Assembly (NCBI GenBank): GCA_910592005.1
Contig: CAJVPP010001035.1
Span: forward strand, 1-23,355
DNA: 23,355 nucleotides
Direction of reading: 5' to 3'
Source of the DNA: Funneliformis mosseae
Taxonomy: Eukaryota; Glomeromycota; Glomeromycetes; Glomerales; Glomeraceae
Shown piece by piece: positions 9,677 to 19,719 of this stretch. The notes under the pieces were generated by a model. It was given only the letters and a program-made list of their open reading frames with translations, made no database searches and was not told the DNA's origin. How positions within the stretch are numbered: position 1 is the first letter of the stretch; each line of letters begins with the position of its first letter. The translations under genes were made by a program, and so were the position numbers.

Positions 9677-11878
9677 CTATAACCTCTTCATTTTTCGAGC
9701 CAAGCTCGTTAATACTCCTTTAAATTTTTTAACAGGCCTAATGGGTTCACTAACCACTTCAAAGTTCTCACAATACTTAACCAATTGAAAAGCACCACAT
9801 TTCTTTGCTATCTCTAAAATTTCCTCCACATTTTCATGATTCACGAATTTCCTAATTAATATTTCACAAAGTTGAATTAATCGAAGTACAAAGAATCTTG
9901 ATGCTGCATATAATAAATCAACCAATTCGACAAATTCAAGATTATAGTCGAGATTATGGGTATAAATATACAAAAGAATTTTTTCAAGAATAAGATAAGA
10001 AATATCAACAAGGTCAAGGCGCTTATTTTGGAATTCCGTCATTTTTGAGTTAAGCATGGCGTTAAAATAATCCGATCCTGAAGCGAGAATTGATGAATGA
10101 ACGTAAAACTCTCTTTCACTTTCATCTGATGAGATTAATTTAATGGTAAAATCACTCGTCTTCTTATCATTGAGAACAAAATTATTATTCTTGGCATAAT
10201 TATGTTGAATTGGATCACAAATTATATTTGGTTTCAATTTCATTTTAATATCCATACAAAATTTCTCATCATTTCCATTTATTTCATCTTGTTTAAACAA
10301 TTGTATCCTTTCATTAGTCTCAAAGCCTACTTTCTTCTTAATATATGCTTTTAAGATAAATCCGCATTTATCCTCCACCATTCTAGTTAAATCTAGATTA
10401 TAATCCAACCTATTGTTTTCCAAAGGAAATCCGATCGGTATGAATTTGGGATTTGGATTTCTTCCCGTAGAAAGTGCTTGAATAAACCATTGAACCCCAT
10501 TTATATTTGTTGAATGGTGAAATTTAATTATGAGCTCTAAAGAGGTGAGGTAAAAGTTCCCCGGTCGATAATCAAATTTCCATGTAATGTAAGCTGGAAG
10601 AGTTTTACGGTGTAAACCCAGGGTTCTTGACACAATTACACTAAAATAAAAAATTAATCTTTTTTTTTAATCCAACGAAATAAACGAGTTTTAAAATGAG
10701 TGAGAATTTGTATTAACTTACGATCTCCTACCCCGAGAAAACTCAGTAAAATAATAGATGTTTTCGTGTGTAAAAGCTCCACGATTCCATCTTTTCAAGT
10801 ACTTAGTGACGGCGTTACCGTTCTCATAATAGGCATTATTATAAGCATCATATGAAATCCTATGCGTGTAAAGATTGTTTTCATATGGTAAAACGTTAAA
10901 CGCATATTTATCATTAAACAGACCTCCAACGGTATTGTTGATCGAATCCAACGATCTTGTAGGAATTACTCTTTCAGTTGAGGTTTTTAAGAGTTCCTTA
11001 GATATCATATTTAAATGTAACATCTTTGATATGACTTTATATTTCAGTGGAGAAAATTCAACAATAATATCCAATTCAAAATTATCCTTGACGTTATATT
11101 CTTCTTCACTTTCGGAAAAATTCCTTGTTTGAGGAAATAGATTTATATTCCTTTCAAAATTTGATCTTTCCGAAATTTTAATTTCGAATTTAATGTAAAA
11201 AACTTTTTTATGACTCACGTATCGTGTCAAGTTGTGCAGCTTACGAAGATTAATTCTTTCATCAACGTTCACCCATACGCGATCCTTTAAATCGAAATTG
11301 GTCGAAATGGAAATTTTCCAATTGCAATCAAAGTTATCATCAGCACAGTTCAATTTTAAGGATAATGAAGTGATTTCCAAGCTTTCGCACGAGGAGTAAT
11401 CAAATTTATAAATGATTGATGGATATGTACCCAAATTATTAGGATATAAGGACATCCTATCTTTATAATTTGTCCTAAAAAATAAATAATATTAAAGTTA
11501 ATGAATATTTCTTGAAATTCTTTCCGTTATAGTAAACGGAACTTACCGGTCCTCAGAGTAATCATAAACATATATTAAATTTTCAAATGAATAAGCACCA
11601 CGATCCCAAAATTCGATGTACTTAATCCCATTTTCATAATATGCATCACTTCGAATATCGTAAGAGATTCTGTTCACGAATACATTTGATTTCGTAGGAT
11701 GTGGAATAACATGAAGTTTGTGTTTATCGTTAAATAACCCATGTGGAGAATCGATTGATGTAACGAATGATGACAAGTAGGAAGTATCATGAAGGACAGC
11801 TGATTCAGGGTCAATCCTTGAATTTTCAGAAAAGATCCTGCAATAAGAATTATAATAAGGTGTAAATCTACTACTCAT
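9677..11878 (-). CDS. Three-exon MATH-like/BTB-BACK protein with duplicated cassette
   Basis: Exons 11878-11547, 11474-10722 and 10640-9677 join in phase to 682 codons. Both introns are phase 2 with GTAAGT donors and TTTTAG acceptors. Exon 3 codes from about residue 362 a MATH-like domain (ITWKFDY, then SLELIIKF and VQWFIQAL), then at about 514-614 a BTB/POZ fold (SDFTIKL, FYVHSSILASGSDYFNAML, LEKILLYIYTH) and a BACK-like tail (HENVEEILEIAKKCGAFQL). Exon 2 codes a related MATH-like domain (IIYKFDY, SLSLKL) and then an unnamed module (GLFNDK, RISYD, AYYENG, RGA, HENIYYF). Exon 1 codes a second copy of that module. BTB proteins of this build commonly bind Cullin-3 and present substrates held by the MATH domain for ubiquitylation; that role is inferred. 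The start is the first ATG after a TATA box. TTATTGCAG early in exon 1 resembles an acceptor, so a different first exon is possible. The BTB call is strong, the MATH call moderate. Confidence 0.88.
10641..10721 (-). other. Intron 2 of the MATH/BTB gene (81 bp)
   Basis: On the minus strand it begins GTAAGTTAATAC and ends TTTTTTATTTTAG. Removing it joins AGA TC to T GTA ATT and keeps the exon 3 frame, with no other way to link two open frames that each lack a proper end or start. Phase 2. Confidence 0.88.
11475..11546 (-). other. Intron 1 of the MATH/BTB gene (72 bp)
   Basis: On the minus strand it begins GTAAGTTCCG and ends TTATTTTTTAG, with a possible branch site in CATTAACTTT. Splicing joins GAC CG to G ACA AAT and runs straight into the exon 2 frame. 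Phase 2. A 7-bp stem, TTCCGTT/AACGGAA, starts five bases after the exon end. Confidence 0.88.
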
Positions 11879-11950
11879 TTCAAAGAATATTATTCGTCTT
11901 TGAGAAACAAAATTGAATTAAAATCAATGTAAAAATTGAAAGCCATTTTG

Positions 11951-11959
11951 TATTTATAG
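11951..11959 (-). promoter_or_regulatory. TATA box of the MATH/BTB gene
   Basis: CTATAAATA on the minus strand, 73 bases upstream of the ATG at 11878. Transcription 25-30 bases downstream would give a leader of roughly 45 bases. An ATG at 11946 lies too close to the box to be in the transcript. A purine (G) stands at -3 of the chosen ATG. Confidence 0.55.
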
Positions 11960-13207
11960 TAAATTATTTTTAAAATGTTGATTATGCAATTTCCATTTAT
12001 ATTTTGATGTTAACATTTAAAAATAAAAGTTTCCCACGATTCCCATTCAAGATTTCCCATAAATGGAATACATCAATGCATTGATCAATTTGAAATGGGA
12101 CGTCCATAAATGTCAAAACATGCATTGTTTCGTTGATCGGCGTAGATATCTTGAATGAACAAATATTAAATAATATTGATGTCATTAGAAATAATCATTA
12201 TCGTTATCATCAAAAGGATTTCATATATTAAACCTAGACCACCTATTAATTAGAGACTTTAAATATTAGCAGACTAACCTTGAATTCCAAGGCATTGCTG
12301 GTACAATGACGTAAATATCTTCTATGAAAGTTGTATCATTTGTGGAAATCAATTAAGAAAAAGTAAGGAGGGGAGGTCTTCCATACAGCTTTCGTTACTC
12401 TTCATTTAGAAATTTTCATCGCTTTTTATTTTACATACTTATTTCATAAAATAAATAAAGTCAAAAAGTCAAAACGACAGAACGACTTAATTTTAAATAA
12501 CAGAAAAATAAGAATTATGTAAAAAAAATCATTTATTTTTTTTTTTTGTATTTACATATTTATATATATTCCTTTGTTTATTTTCGACATGTGTAATTGT
12601 ATTATTTCTTATCCGAATATGGATGCACAATGATTCTTTGATTTTTGAAAATCTTTCCTTATTTATACATGCTATTTACCAACATTTCGAGAAGTATTAC
12701 GTAATACTGCTTATCGCACAAAAATCCTTTTGAAGATCAAAACCTTTCTTTTTCTCCGTCGATTATCTTATTAAATTTTAGAAATGATCAACATAAATTT
12801 GGAAATGATCGACATTATTACAGTCGCCACTAGATATAACGAACCCTCCGCTTCGTTATATGATGTTCACTCTATATACAGATATAGAGTCTGCCAATAA
12901 ATTAAAAACGCGTGATAATATTAGTAATATCTGTATTAATAAAATTATTTTAAAAATACAACTTATTGCAAGCCCCAATACAATATTGGTATGCAAGTTC
13001 AATATTAGAAGGCTTAGATTTTTTCCTTTCATTGTGCAGCTGAAAGAATAACCCTATTACTTGACATGACATAAGAGTTCTTTAAACAAAAATTTTTGAG
13101 TTCTTATGAAAAAAAAGATTATTCATTTTATGATAATTTTATTATTTTAATTTAAGACACATGTAGGTCTGGATCCGTATATTTGGGATTTATATCTGTT
13201 AATCCGG
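11960..13207. other. Upstream flank of the MATH/BTB gene, no gene called
   Basis: A minus-strand frame at 12185-11997 (62 codons, ATG start) lies just upstream of the TATA box; it has no recognisable motif and no splice link to exon 1. A plus frame at 12860-13051 overlaps the hairpins described separately. The rest is AT-rich and without element ends that I can define. Confidence 0.5.
12834..12890. repeat. Two adjacent perfect hairpins
   Basis: ATATAACGAA (12834-12843) pairs with TTCGTTATAT (12852-12861) around the C-rich loop CCCTCCGC. Eight bases on, ACTCTATAT (12869-12877) pairs with ATATAGAGT (12882-12890) around a 4-base loop. No tRNA-like or terminator context is present. They may be the core of a short foldback repeat. 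Confidence 0.65.
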
Positions 13208-13726
13208 TGTTAGACCTGGAATCATCTCAAACCAAGCTAACAAAACTAATAAACTTAACAACACAATTATCTCAAAGCCTTTCCTAAGAGAAATTGACGA
13301 TTAATAAATAAAACAATTTATTATCACGATTCACTTGTGTAATAGGTTATCACGATCAATCCTATGATGAAGACAAGAAGAAGGTTGAAAGTGTAAAATA
13401 GTAACTTTATTAAACTGTAGAGTTATAAGTCTAGTCCCAAGACTTATCTCAATCCCTGAGCAAAACTCTGTTGACTCAAGGTCAACTTACAGGTCTATTT
13501 ATATAAAATTGTTAACTAATATTAAACTACGCCTTTCAATAAGTACATATAATAAAAATAATATAATTAATGAAAATTAGACTATATAATATTTATATTT
13601 AAAGGTAAACTATTTGATACATGTATTATAAAGTTGACTAAACAATACATGTATTACATGTTTAACATGTACGATATTTAGTGCAGTTAACGATCATTTA
13701 AGGCACAGCATAAACTGCAGCTAACA
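13208..13726 (+). mobile_element. Solo LTR, copy 2 (519 bp)
   Basis: Starts TGTTAG and ends CTAACA, and aligns end to end with the LTR at 990-1483. Over about 124 bases around 13322-13444 I find only two mismatches. It differs by an extra stretch of about 30 bases near 13573 and a replaced patch after GACTTAT (13447). A TATA-like run spans about 13496-13507. Flanks are TCCGG (13203-13207) and TCAGA (13727-13731), only three of five matching, so the target duplication is decayed or absent. No internal retrotransposon sequence adjoins it. Confidence 0.78.
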
Positions 13727-13887
13727 TCAGATACAAATTTATCTGGATAAAATCCAGATATTATCTGAATATCTGCATATCGGATATCTGATATTACCTC
13801 ACCATATTATCTACATATTTAGCATATATGCATGTAAATCAGATAAAATATATAGATACAGATAAAAGAACAACGAGTTCTTCTCAC
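13727..13887. repeat. Dyad-rich ATCTGGAT / GATATCTGATAT sequence
   Basis: Contains the hairpin ATCTGGAT-AAA-ATCCAGAT and repeats of GATATCTGAT and ATCAGATA. Similar GATATCTGATAT-type sequence returns at about 15475-15560, beyond the hAT relic, so both may be subterminal repeats of one element. The last eight bases (13880-13887) are the left target duplication of the hAT MITE. Confidence 0.5.
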
Positions 13888-14388
13888 TAGGGATGGTAAC
13901 AGTCAGTCGTAGTCAGTCAATAATCAGTCAAAGGCCTTTAACTGACTGACTGGTTAACTAACCGATTTTAACTAACCAGTTGACCGACTAGTTAATAGTA
14001 ATATAATTAAGCAATTTTGGCTTAATAAAAAGTTTTAATTTAGCCAAATATTATAATTTTGATTCTTACTTTAACAATACTAGCATGACATTTTTTTAAA
14101 CTACTTTATCATTTTTATATAGTTGTGCAGCATTATCACGGACTTTAATTTTTTTTCAAAATTTCAAAATTTTAATTTATAGAAAATTAAAATAAAATGT
14201 TGATTTTATTAATTTTAATAAAAAATGTTTTTACTATTTAAGACATGATTATTCAGTCTCAAATCAGTCAGTCAAAATCGGTCAGAATCAGTCAGTCAAC
14301 TGGTCAGTCAGAAGTCTTTGACTGACCAATATCAGTTACAGTTATAACCAGTTATAACCAGTCATAACCGTGACTATTAGCATTCCTA
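13888..14388. mobile_element. Non-autonomous hAT element (501 bp) with perfect 8-bp target duplication
   Basis: The ends are TAGGGATGGTAACAGTCA and, on the minus strand, TAGGAATGCTAATAGTCA: 15 of 18 bases match. The element is flanked by CTTCTCAC on both sides (13880-13887 and 14389-14396). An 8-bp duplication with TIRs of this start is the hAT signature. Both subterminal regions are packed with CAGTCAGTC/GTCAGTCA repeats in opposite orientation, likely transposase-binding sites. No coding is present, so it needed a transposase from elsewhere. The exact duplication suggests a relatively recent insertion. Confidence 0.92.
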
Positions 14389-14437
14389 CTTCTCACCATA
14401 AAAAACATATGACGCATGCTTTATAAAGTATTTCAGT

Positions 14438-15440
14438 ATGAGTAACTATGAAAAACAAAACCTTTTATGCAATAATCAATCACTAGAAAAAGTTAAAACA
14501 ACTTTAGCGCAAAATATTAAAAAACCTCTCAAAAAAATAAAACCAAAACCAAAATAAATAAAAAAGTTCTAAAACTTCTAAAACAACCAAAAGAACAAAG
14601 GAAATAGAAGAAGTAGAATATGTTTTACAGGATTCAACTTCAGATAATATTGAGAGAAGTATATTAAGAGAAAATACTATTAATAAACAAGCTGTTAGTA
14701 ACAATAATGTAGAATTAAATAATGTAGGACCAAATAATAAAAATAATATAGAGCTAGAAAATGTGAAAATAAATACTTATCAAAAAGATGCCATATTTCA
14801 ATCAACTAATAACAAAAGCAATTTTATTTGAAATTATTTGAAAAATTATCACCTTTAGAAAAATATAAGAAATATATTAAATGTCTTATATCAGTTAATA
14901 GTCATAGAGGTGAATAACCATATAAACATATAATGGGAACTGATATTAGTACTGTTAATTTTATTTATCATTTAACAAAGCATCATATTACTCATGATAC
15001 TGAATTATCACAAAATAATGTAAAAGGTATTAATAATACATAATATATAATTAATAATCCTATTAGAAAAGATAAATTGGATAAAAAATTTATTGAAGTT
15101 ATTGTAAAAGATAATCAACTATTAAGCATCTGTGATGATGATGAATTTAAAGAATTTGTAAAAGAAATAGATCTATTTTATGAATTATCAAGCGATAAAA
15201 AAGTGAAAAATTATTAGTTAAAGGTATAATTATTATAAACAAAAATTTGTTCATTTATTTGAATAAGATATTATTACCTCCTGCTTTTTAACTTTAGATC
15301 TTTGAATGTCAAGAAGTTGAGCTGATTATTTAGGCATAACTTGTTCATTTGTAAATACTCAAGTTAAACTTTATAAAGTTGTTTTAGCAATTAAATATCT
15401 AAAATATTCATATACTAGTAATATTATTGTTAAATGCAGA
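14438..15440 (+). pseudogene. Decayed, truncated hAT (BED-zinc-finger) transposase
   Basis: Starting at ATG 14438, pieces of a hAT transposase follow one another in shifting frames. A Lys/Asn-rich N-terminus comes first. A BED-finger-like block follows at about 14820-15000 (SFI-stop-NYFEKL, KCLISV, then DISTVNFIYHLTKHH). At about 15128-15180 is ICDDDEFKEFVKEID, matching the hAT motif that usually reads (V/I)EDxxFxxFVxxLDP. At about 15288-15345 is LTLDL-stop-MSRS, then ADYLGITCSFV, matching the LDLWTSR...GxLGITxHW motif. Several stops and at least two frameshifts break it, and the catalytic middle and C-terminal dimerisation part are missing beyond about 15440. It is dead. Whether it belongs to the same family as the neighbouring hAT MITE cannot be shown. 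Confidence 0.72.
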
Positions 15441-16059
15441 GTTATAATCTAAAAACTTATTATTCATTTTAGATTCAGATATCTGATATTTATTAGATAA
15501 TTTGACAGATCAGGTAGAAAATTATTTATCAGATCAGATAAGAGTTTATTTTGGATAATCTGCAAATAATCCACATTTTGTTTTTTTTTAACAAAATTCT
15601 TAAAACTTTCCAACTTTTTCTTCTTCATTTTGTATATGTATTATTATAATATTTATTTATATATATAATTTTAATACATTAATATAATATATTAAAAATA
15701 TTATTAATATATAATAATTATATTTTGAATATATAATTAAAATATTTAGTTTATTTAATTTATTTAATATATCTATAATATTATTAAAATATATTTATAA
15801 TATTTTTGATATATGTTAAAATTCATAATTTATATATATTTATTTATAAATATTATAAAAATCTTATTATGATATTACATATATATTATTATAATCTTTT
15901 TTTATATATTATTTTAATAATATTTTTATAATATTATTATTAGGTTATAATAATTTTTTTTAAAATATTTATTTGCAAGAAATAATATAAAACTTTTGTA
16001 AAATATTACTAGCAATAAGTATTATTAAATATTAGCTAACAAGTTAATAATTCTTAAAT
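15441..16059. other. Extremely AT-rich low-complexity stretch
   Basis: From about 15640 the sequence is almost only A and T with ATATAT and AATAAT runs and no usable frame. GATATCTGATAT and CAGATCAGG repeats at 15475-15560 resemble those at 13727-13870. Nothing else is recognisable. Confidence 0.6.
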
Positions 16060-17563
16060 AGGTAACAATTTTACTACTCAAGTTTTATCAGAATTGTTAA
16101 ATCAATAGTATAATCATCACACTTTTTAATTGTAGTTTGTGTATTTGTTGTTTTATTTAATTAAGCAATTATAACAGCTTTAACAACTTAACATGTAAAT
16201 ATACTAAGTTTTTCAGTAATAATAGGATCTCTTCTTAATATCTATTGATCTATTACCTTTAGATATAAATGAAGTATTTGATGCTATTTATCCTCACTAA
16301 TAAATTCACTTAATTCACTATCAGATATTTCTTCCTTATATTTATAATTAATTAATATTATTTATATATTTATTAAATTTTAATAAATCATGATACTTAC
16401 TATTCATATATTACTTTTATTTATCAGCAAGTTTTACAACATATACATAAAGTTTATATTAATATGTATTATACTATCTACTAATATCCTTAAGCAATGA
16501 TTCTATCTGAAGGTTTGCTTTAGTAATTTTATATACATTTATAATTAATTGCTTATATAATACTGTTATATTATTTTTATTCGAAGAAAAAAAGCCTTAT
16601 ATTCTTCCTGTAATTGAAATTAAGTATGCTAAAATCAAGATATTTAATTAGTATAAATTTATATAATAAAATTTTTTATTATTATGTATTATATTATCTG
16701 GCTAATTTCTAAAAATATAGATATTGGATATAATGTAAAAATAGATATTTGTAGTATTTCTAATTCTTCTCTATTCACTGATACACTAACTGTTATTGAA
16801 TTTTGAATATTTATCACTAAATTTAAATTCTCTGATGATGAGCTACCTATAAGGCAATTTCAAACTCATAATAACATTTTTTGAAATTGTATTAGATATT
16901 TAGGTTATAAGTCATGTTTCTAGAAGTTACTTTCATTATTTATTAAAATATTTAATAATACAGCATTAAATAATTATGCCAATAATCATTAGCTATTTTA
17001 ATGTGATATAGTAAAACTGAACAAATATATTATTATATAAACATATACCTGATTTTTTTTCTTCTTGATCAATTGCTTTATTCTTGTTATAGTATAAAAT
17101 ATTAATAGATTCACTAGTACATCACAAAGTTAAACCAAGTATTATTAAGCAATTAGTAAATGCTTTAAAATTAGTTTTTTCAAATACTTATTAAACATAT
17201 TTGAATAGACCTTATATTTAAATAAACATTAGTATTCTATTATAATTACTCAACGTTATATATTATTTTAACATTAAAATATAATATAATTTCATTATTT
17301 ATATAAAATATTTATAATGTATTTGCTAATAGTATTAATTTTATTTCATATATTTAAGCAATAATTATATTTATTTTATATTATATGTTTAAGCAATAAT
17401 TTTTATTAATTATATTTATTAAGCAAAATAATTATAATCGTAACTTTTAATTTTATAGTATTTACAATTTTGATTAAATAATTTTTTATTCTATATAAAA
17501 TATATTATTAAATAATAAGTGCTTATAAGTAAATATATTGTTGTAAATGTAAAAATCACTTAC
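16060..17563 (-). pseudogene. Probable 3' part of an unrecognised minus-strand transposon-like gene, heavily decayed
   Basis: On the minus strand, an acceptor-like TTCAATTACAG at about 16613 leads into stretches that read as protein if stops are skipped: KANLQIESLLKDISR, YVVKLADK, YMNSKYHDLLKFNKYI and, nearer 16300, EEISDSELSEFISEDK, LHLYLKVIDQ, RRDPIITEKLSIF. The stops between them are TAA or TAG. It may continue the relic at 17564-18775, since it follows a GTAAGT at 17563 on the same strand, but the sequence between about 16650 and 17560 yields no convincing coding. Family not recognised. Plus-strand frames here are no better. Confidence 0.35.
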
Positions 17564-17998
17564 AATTTTCTTGACTCACAACCTCTCAAAGTCAAAGATC
17601 TGCATCTTTTTAAGAAAACAATTCATCCGCTCCACAACTTCACTTAGAACCATATTAATACCCTTCAATGGATTAAGATAATTAAAGGTAACAGCCATCT
17701 TAAATGTGATAGAATTTATTTCTGTATCTAGATTTGTAAAAATATGATCAATGATCAGATTAAGATAAGTATAACATGAATTATCATTAAGATCTATGAT
17801 TTATTCAATTTTATATAATATTCACGTGTAATGTCAGAATCTTTAAATTTCTATTCTTCATCACATGAAATCTATTAATTTTCTGTTTTAGGCTTTACAA
17901 GTTCTAAAAATTCTATATAAATAGCATCCTTAATATATTATATAATATTACTTCATATTTAGCATAAAAATCTTTGAGCCTATTAAAAAATTAAGCAA
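16160..17998 (+). repeat. Dispersed TTAAGCAA octamer, seven copies on one strand
   Basis: TTAAGCAA occurs at about 16161, 16490, 17145, 17353, 17389, 17419 and 17991, always on the plus strand. Base composition alone predicts well under one. The 17353 and 17389 copies share flanks (TTTAAGCAATAAT) and may be a local duplication. On the minus strand the motif reads TTGCTTAA, and the 17991 copy lies just upstream of an intron acceptor. Confidence 0.5.
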
Positions 17999-18775
17999 GA
18001 TTAAAATGAATCTATATAAATAATCATTAATATTTACTTACCAATGATCAAATATTCTTATTAAAGAAACGTTTCCATCTACTATGCTTTATTTTACTTT
18101 GAAACTCTTTCTTATTTCATTTAATAAAGCATCATAATACACTTGCATAAGATGATCATCACTTGGATATTTGACTTTCTCAGCAGTATAATAAATTGAC
18201 TGGCTAATTACATCCATCATAAATATTATAGACAAGTTAATATATTAATTTAAAAAATATAATAATATTTAATATCACTTACTTCAATCCACTTGATATC
18301 ATTTTTGGTGTGACCAATGAAGCCAGTAGATTTCCAATCTATATACATTTCATTAATCTTTTTCTGCATATCTTAAATTGCCATAACTATTTGATTTTAT
18401 ATATCCTATATATTGCTAATTGCTAAAGCAAGTCTTAAAAGAAATAATAGAAATATAATTAAATAATAATCATAGTTATAAAGCAATAAATAGTCAATAA
18501 ACTTATGTATCTTCTTTTGTGTATTTATTTCTTCTTTTTCCATATTTTTAACCTTTTGTTTATTGTTAAAAGAGAACATCATCTCATTTTCTAGGATAAA
18601 ATCATCAACAAGATTCTCATCATCACTTGGAAGACAGTTTTTCAAATCAGGTAAAGTATGGTTATCATCAAACTTATTTAATTGGCTTTCTATATCCACA
18701 TCTTTAACAATCTGGTTATCCAAATCTAGCTAGGTAGTAGAACTACTTGGGGTATCTGTTGGTTCATCTAAAAGG
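17564..18775 (-). pseudogene. Unrecognised multi-intron coding relic, probably a transposon gene
   Basis: From about 18775 on the minus strand, an acidic leader (LLDEPTDTPSSSTT, a TAG, then LDLDNQIVKDVDIESQLNKF) opens into a 105-codon frame ending at 18406. After three more stops comes DMQKKINEMYIDWKSTGFIG. An intron at 18282-18200 (GTAAGT...CCAG) leads in phase to SIYYTAEKVKYPSDDHLMQV. A second intron at 18041-17980 (GTAAGT...AATAG) follows DHW. The last block holds ITREYYIKLNK, INSITFKMAVTFNYLNPLKG and VVERMNCFLKKMQIFDFERL, then a TGA, then a third GTAAGT at 17563. Frame changes and stops show that it is dead. Preserved splice sites argue against a processed copy. I do not recognise the family; its position between two dead DNA transposons suggests a transposon-carried gene. 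Confidence 0.55.
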
Positions 18776-19719
18776 TTAATATAAGGCAAAGTATATTAAG
18801 CATTTATATGTAATGTAATAGATATTGCTCATTTTTTTTGGCCTATAATTGTAAAAAAATTATGTATTTCTGAAATAAATCAAGTTGGAATATTTCTTTA
18901 AACATAAATATTTCAAATATAAATATTTAATCCTGTATTATTACAAATCTTACCACTTATATATTAATAGTTAATTATTCTTATTAATCGTAAAGAAATA
19001 GTCAAATGAATGAAATGAAAGAAGTTGATCTAATGAAAAGTTTGAATGATATCTAATTTATAGTCTTATTTATAATCTAATTTTATATTGTGTAATCCAT
19101 AATTTAAAAATCACGTGATGATACATTATAGTTAAAAAACAAAATCTAATTTTATTATAATCAACTTTGATTCGTATAATAGTGATGATCAATCAATAAA
19201 TTTCTGAAACAAAGATGTTGCATTTTAAATAATTAGAAGATTAATTTATTTCAGTAGGTTGTATAATAAATATTTATTACATTTGTAATGTGATAAAGCT
19301 GAAAATTTAATAACAAATTAATATAAAGTCTTAAATTGATATAAAAAAACAAACTTCAGTTGATAATATAAAAGTATTAGAATTTTTTATATTTCTATTT
19401 GAATAATGATTTTAAAATAAATTAGCTATACATTCTAAATATATATTTAAATATTTTAGAGTTCGAATATAATTTCACATAATCCTAAAGCTATAACGAA
19501 TTAAATCAGCTTAAAAATCATATTATTTTGTATTGAAAACATATATTAAGACACAATTGTTTATATATATAAAAAAGATAATTTTTGTCTTTTACTTTAT
19601 TTATACATTTATTCTTACAAACCCATCAATTTATATATTTCGTTCTTATAAATCTTATTTTAATGCATCATCAAATTGATTTCTAATAACTATTCGTGGT
19701 GAACTATTTATTCTCCAAG
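18776..19719. other. AT-rich spacer between two transposon relics
   Basis: No frame of note. It must contain the 5' ends of the minus-strand relic and of the Plavaka-like element, but I find no inverted-repeat pair or CACTA end. A TATA-like TTATATATATAAAA near 19561 lies about 160 bases before the ATG at 19720. Confidence 0.5.

Noticed and set aside
10875..11132. 85-codon plus frame
   Set aside because: Antisense shadow of BTB gene exon 2.
11997..12185. 62-codon minus frame just upstream of the BTB gene
   Set aside because: Separated from exon 1 by a stop and the TATA box; no splice link or motif.
12860..13051. 63-codon plus frame
   Set aside because: Starts within the hairpin pair and has no recognisable content.
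990..13726. One large LTR retrotransposon between the two LTRs
   Set aside because: No primer-binding site after copy 1, no polypurine tract before copy 2, no gag/pol, and copy 1 has its own target duplication.
14504..14704. 66-codon minus frame rich in Leu and Phe
   Set aside because: Antisense shadow of the Lys/Asn-rich hAT N-terminus.
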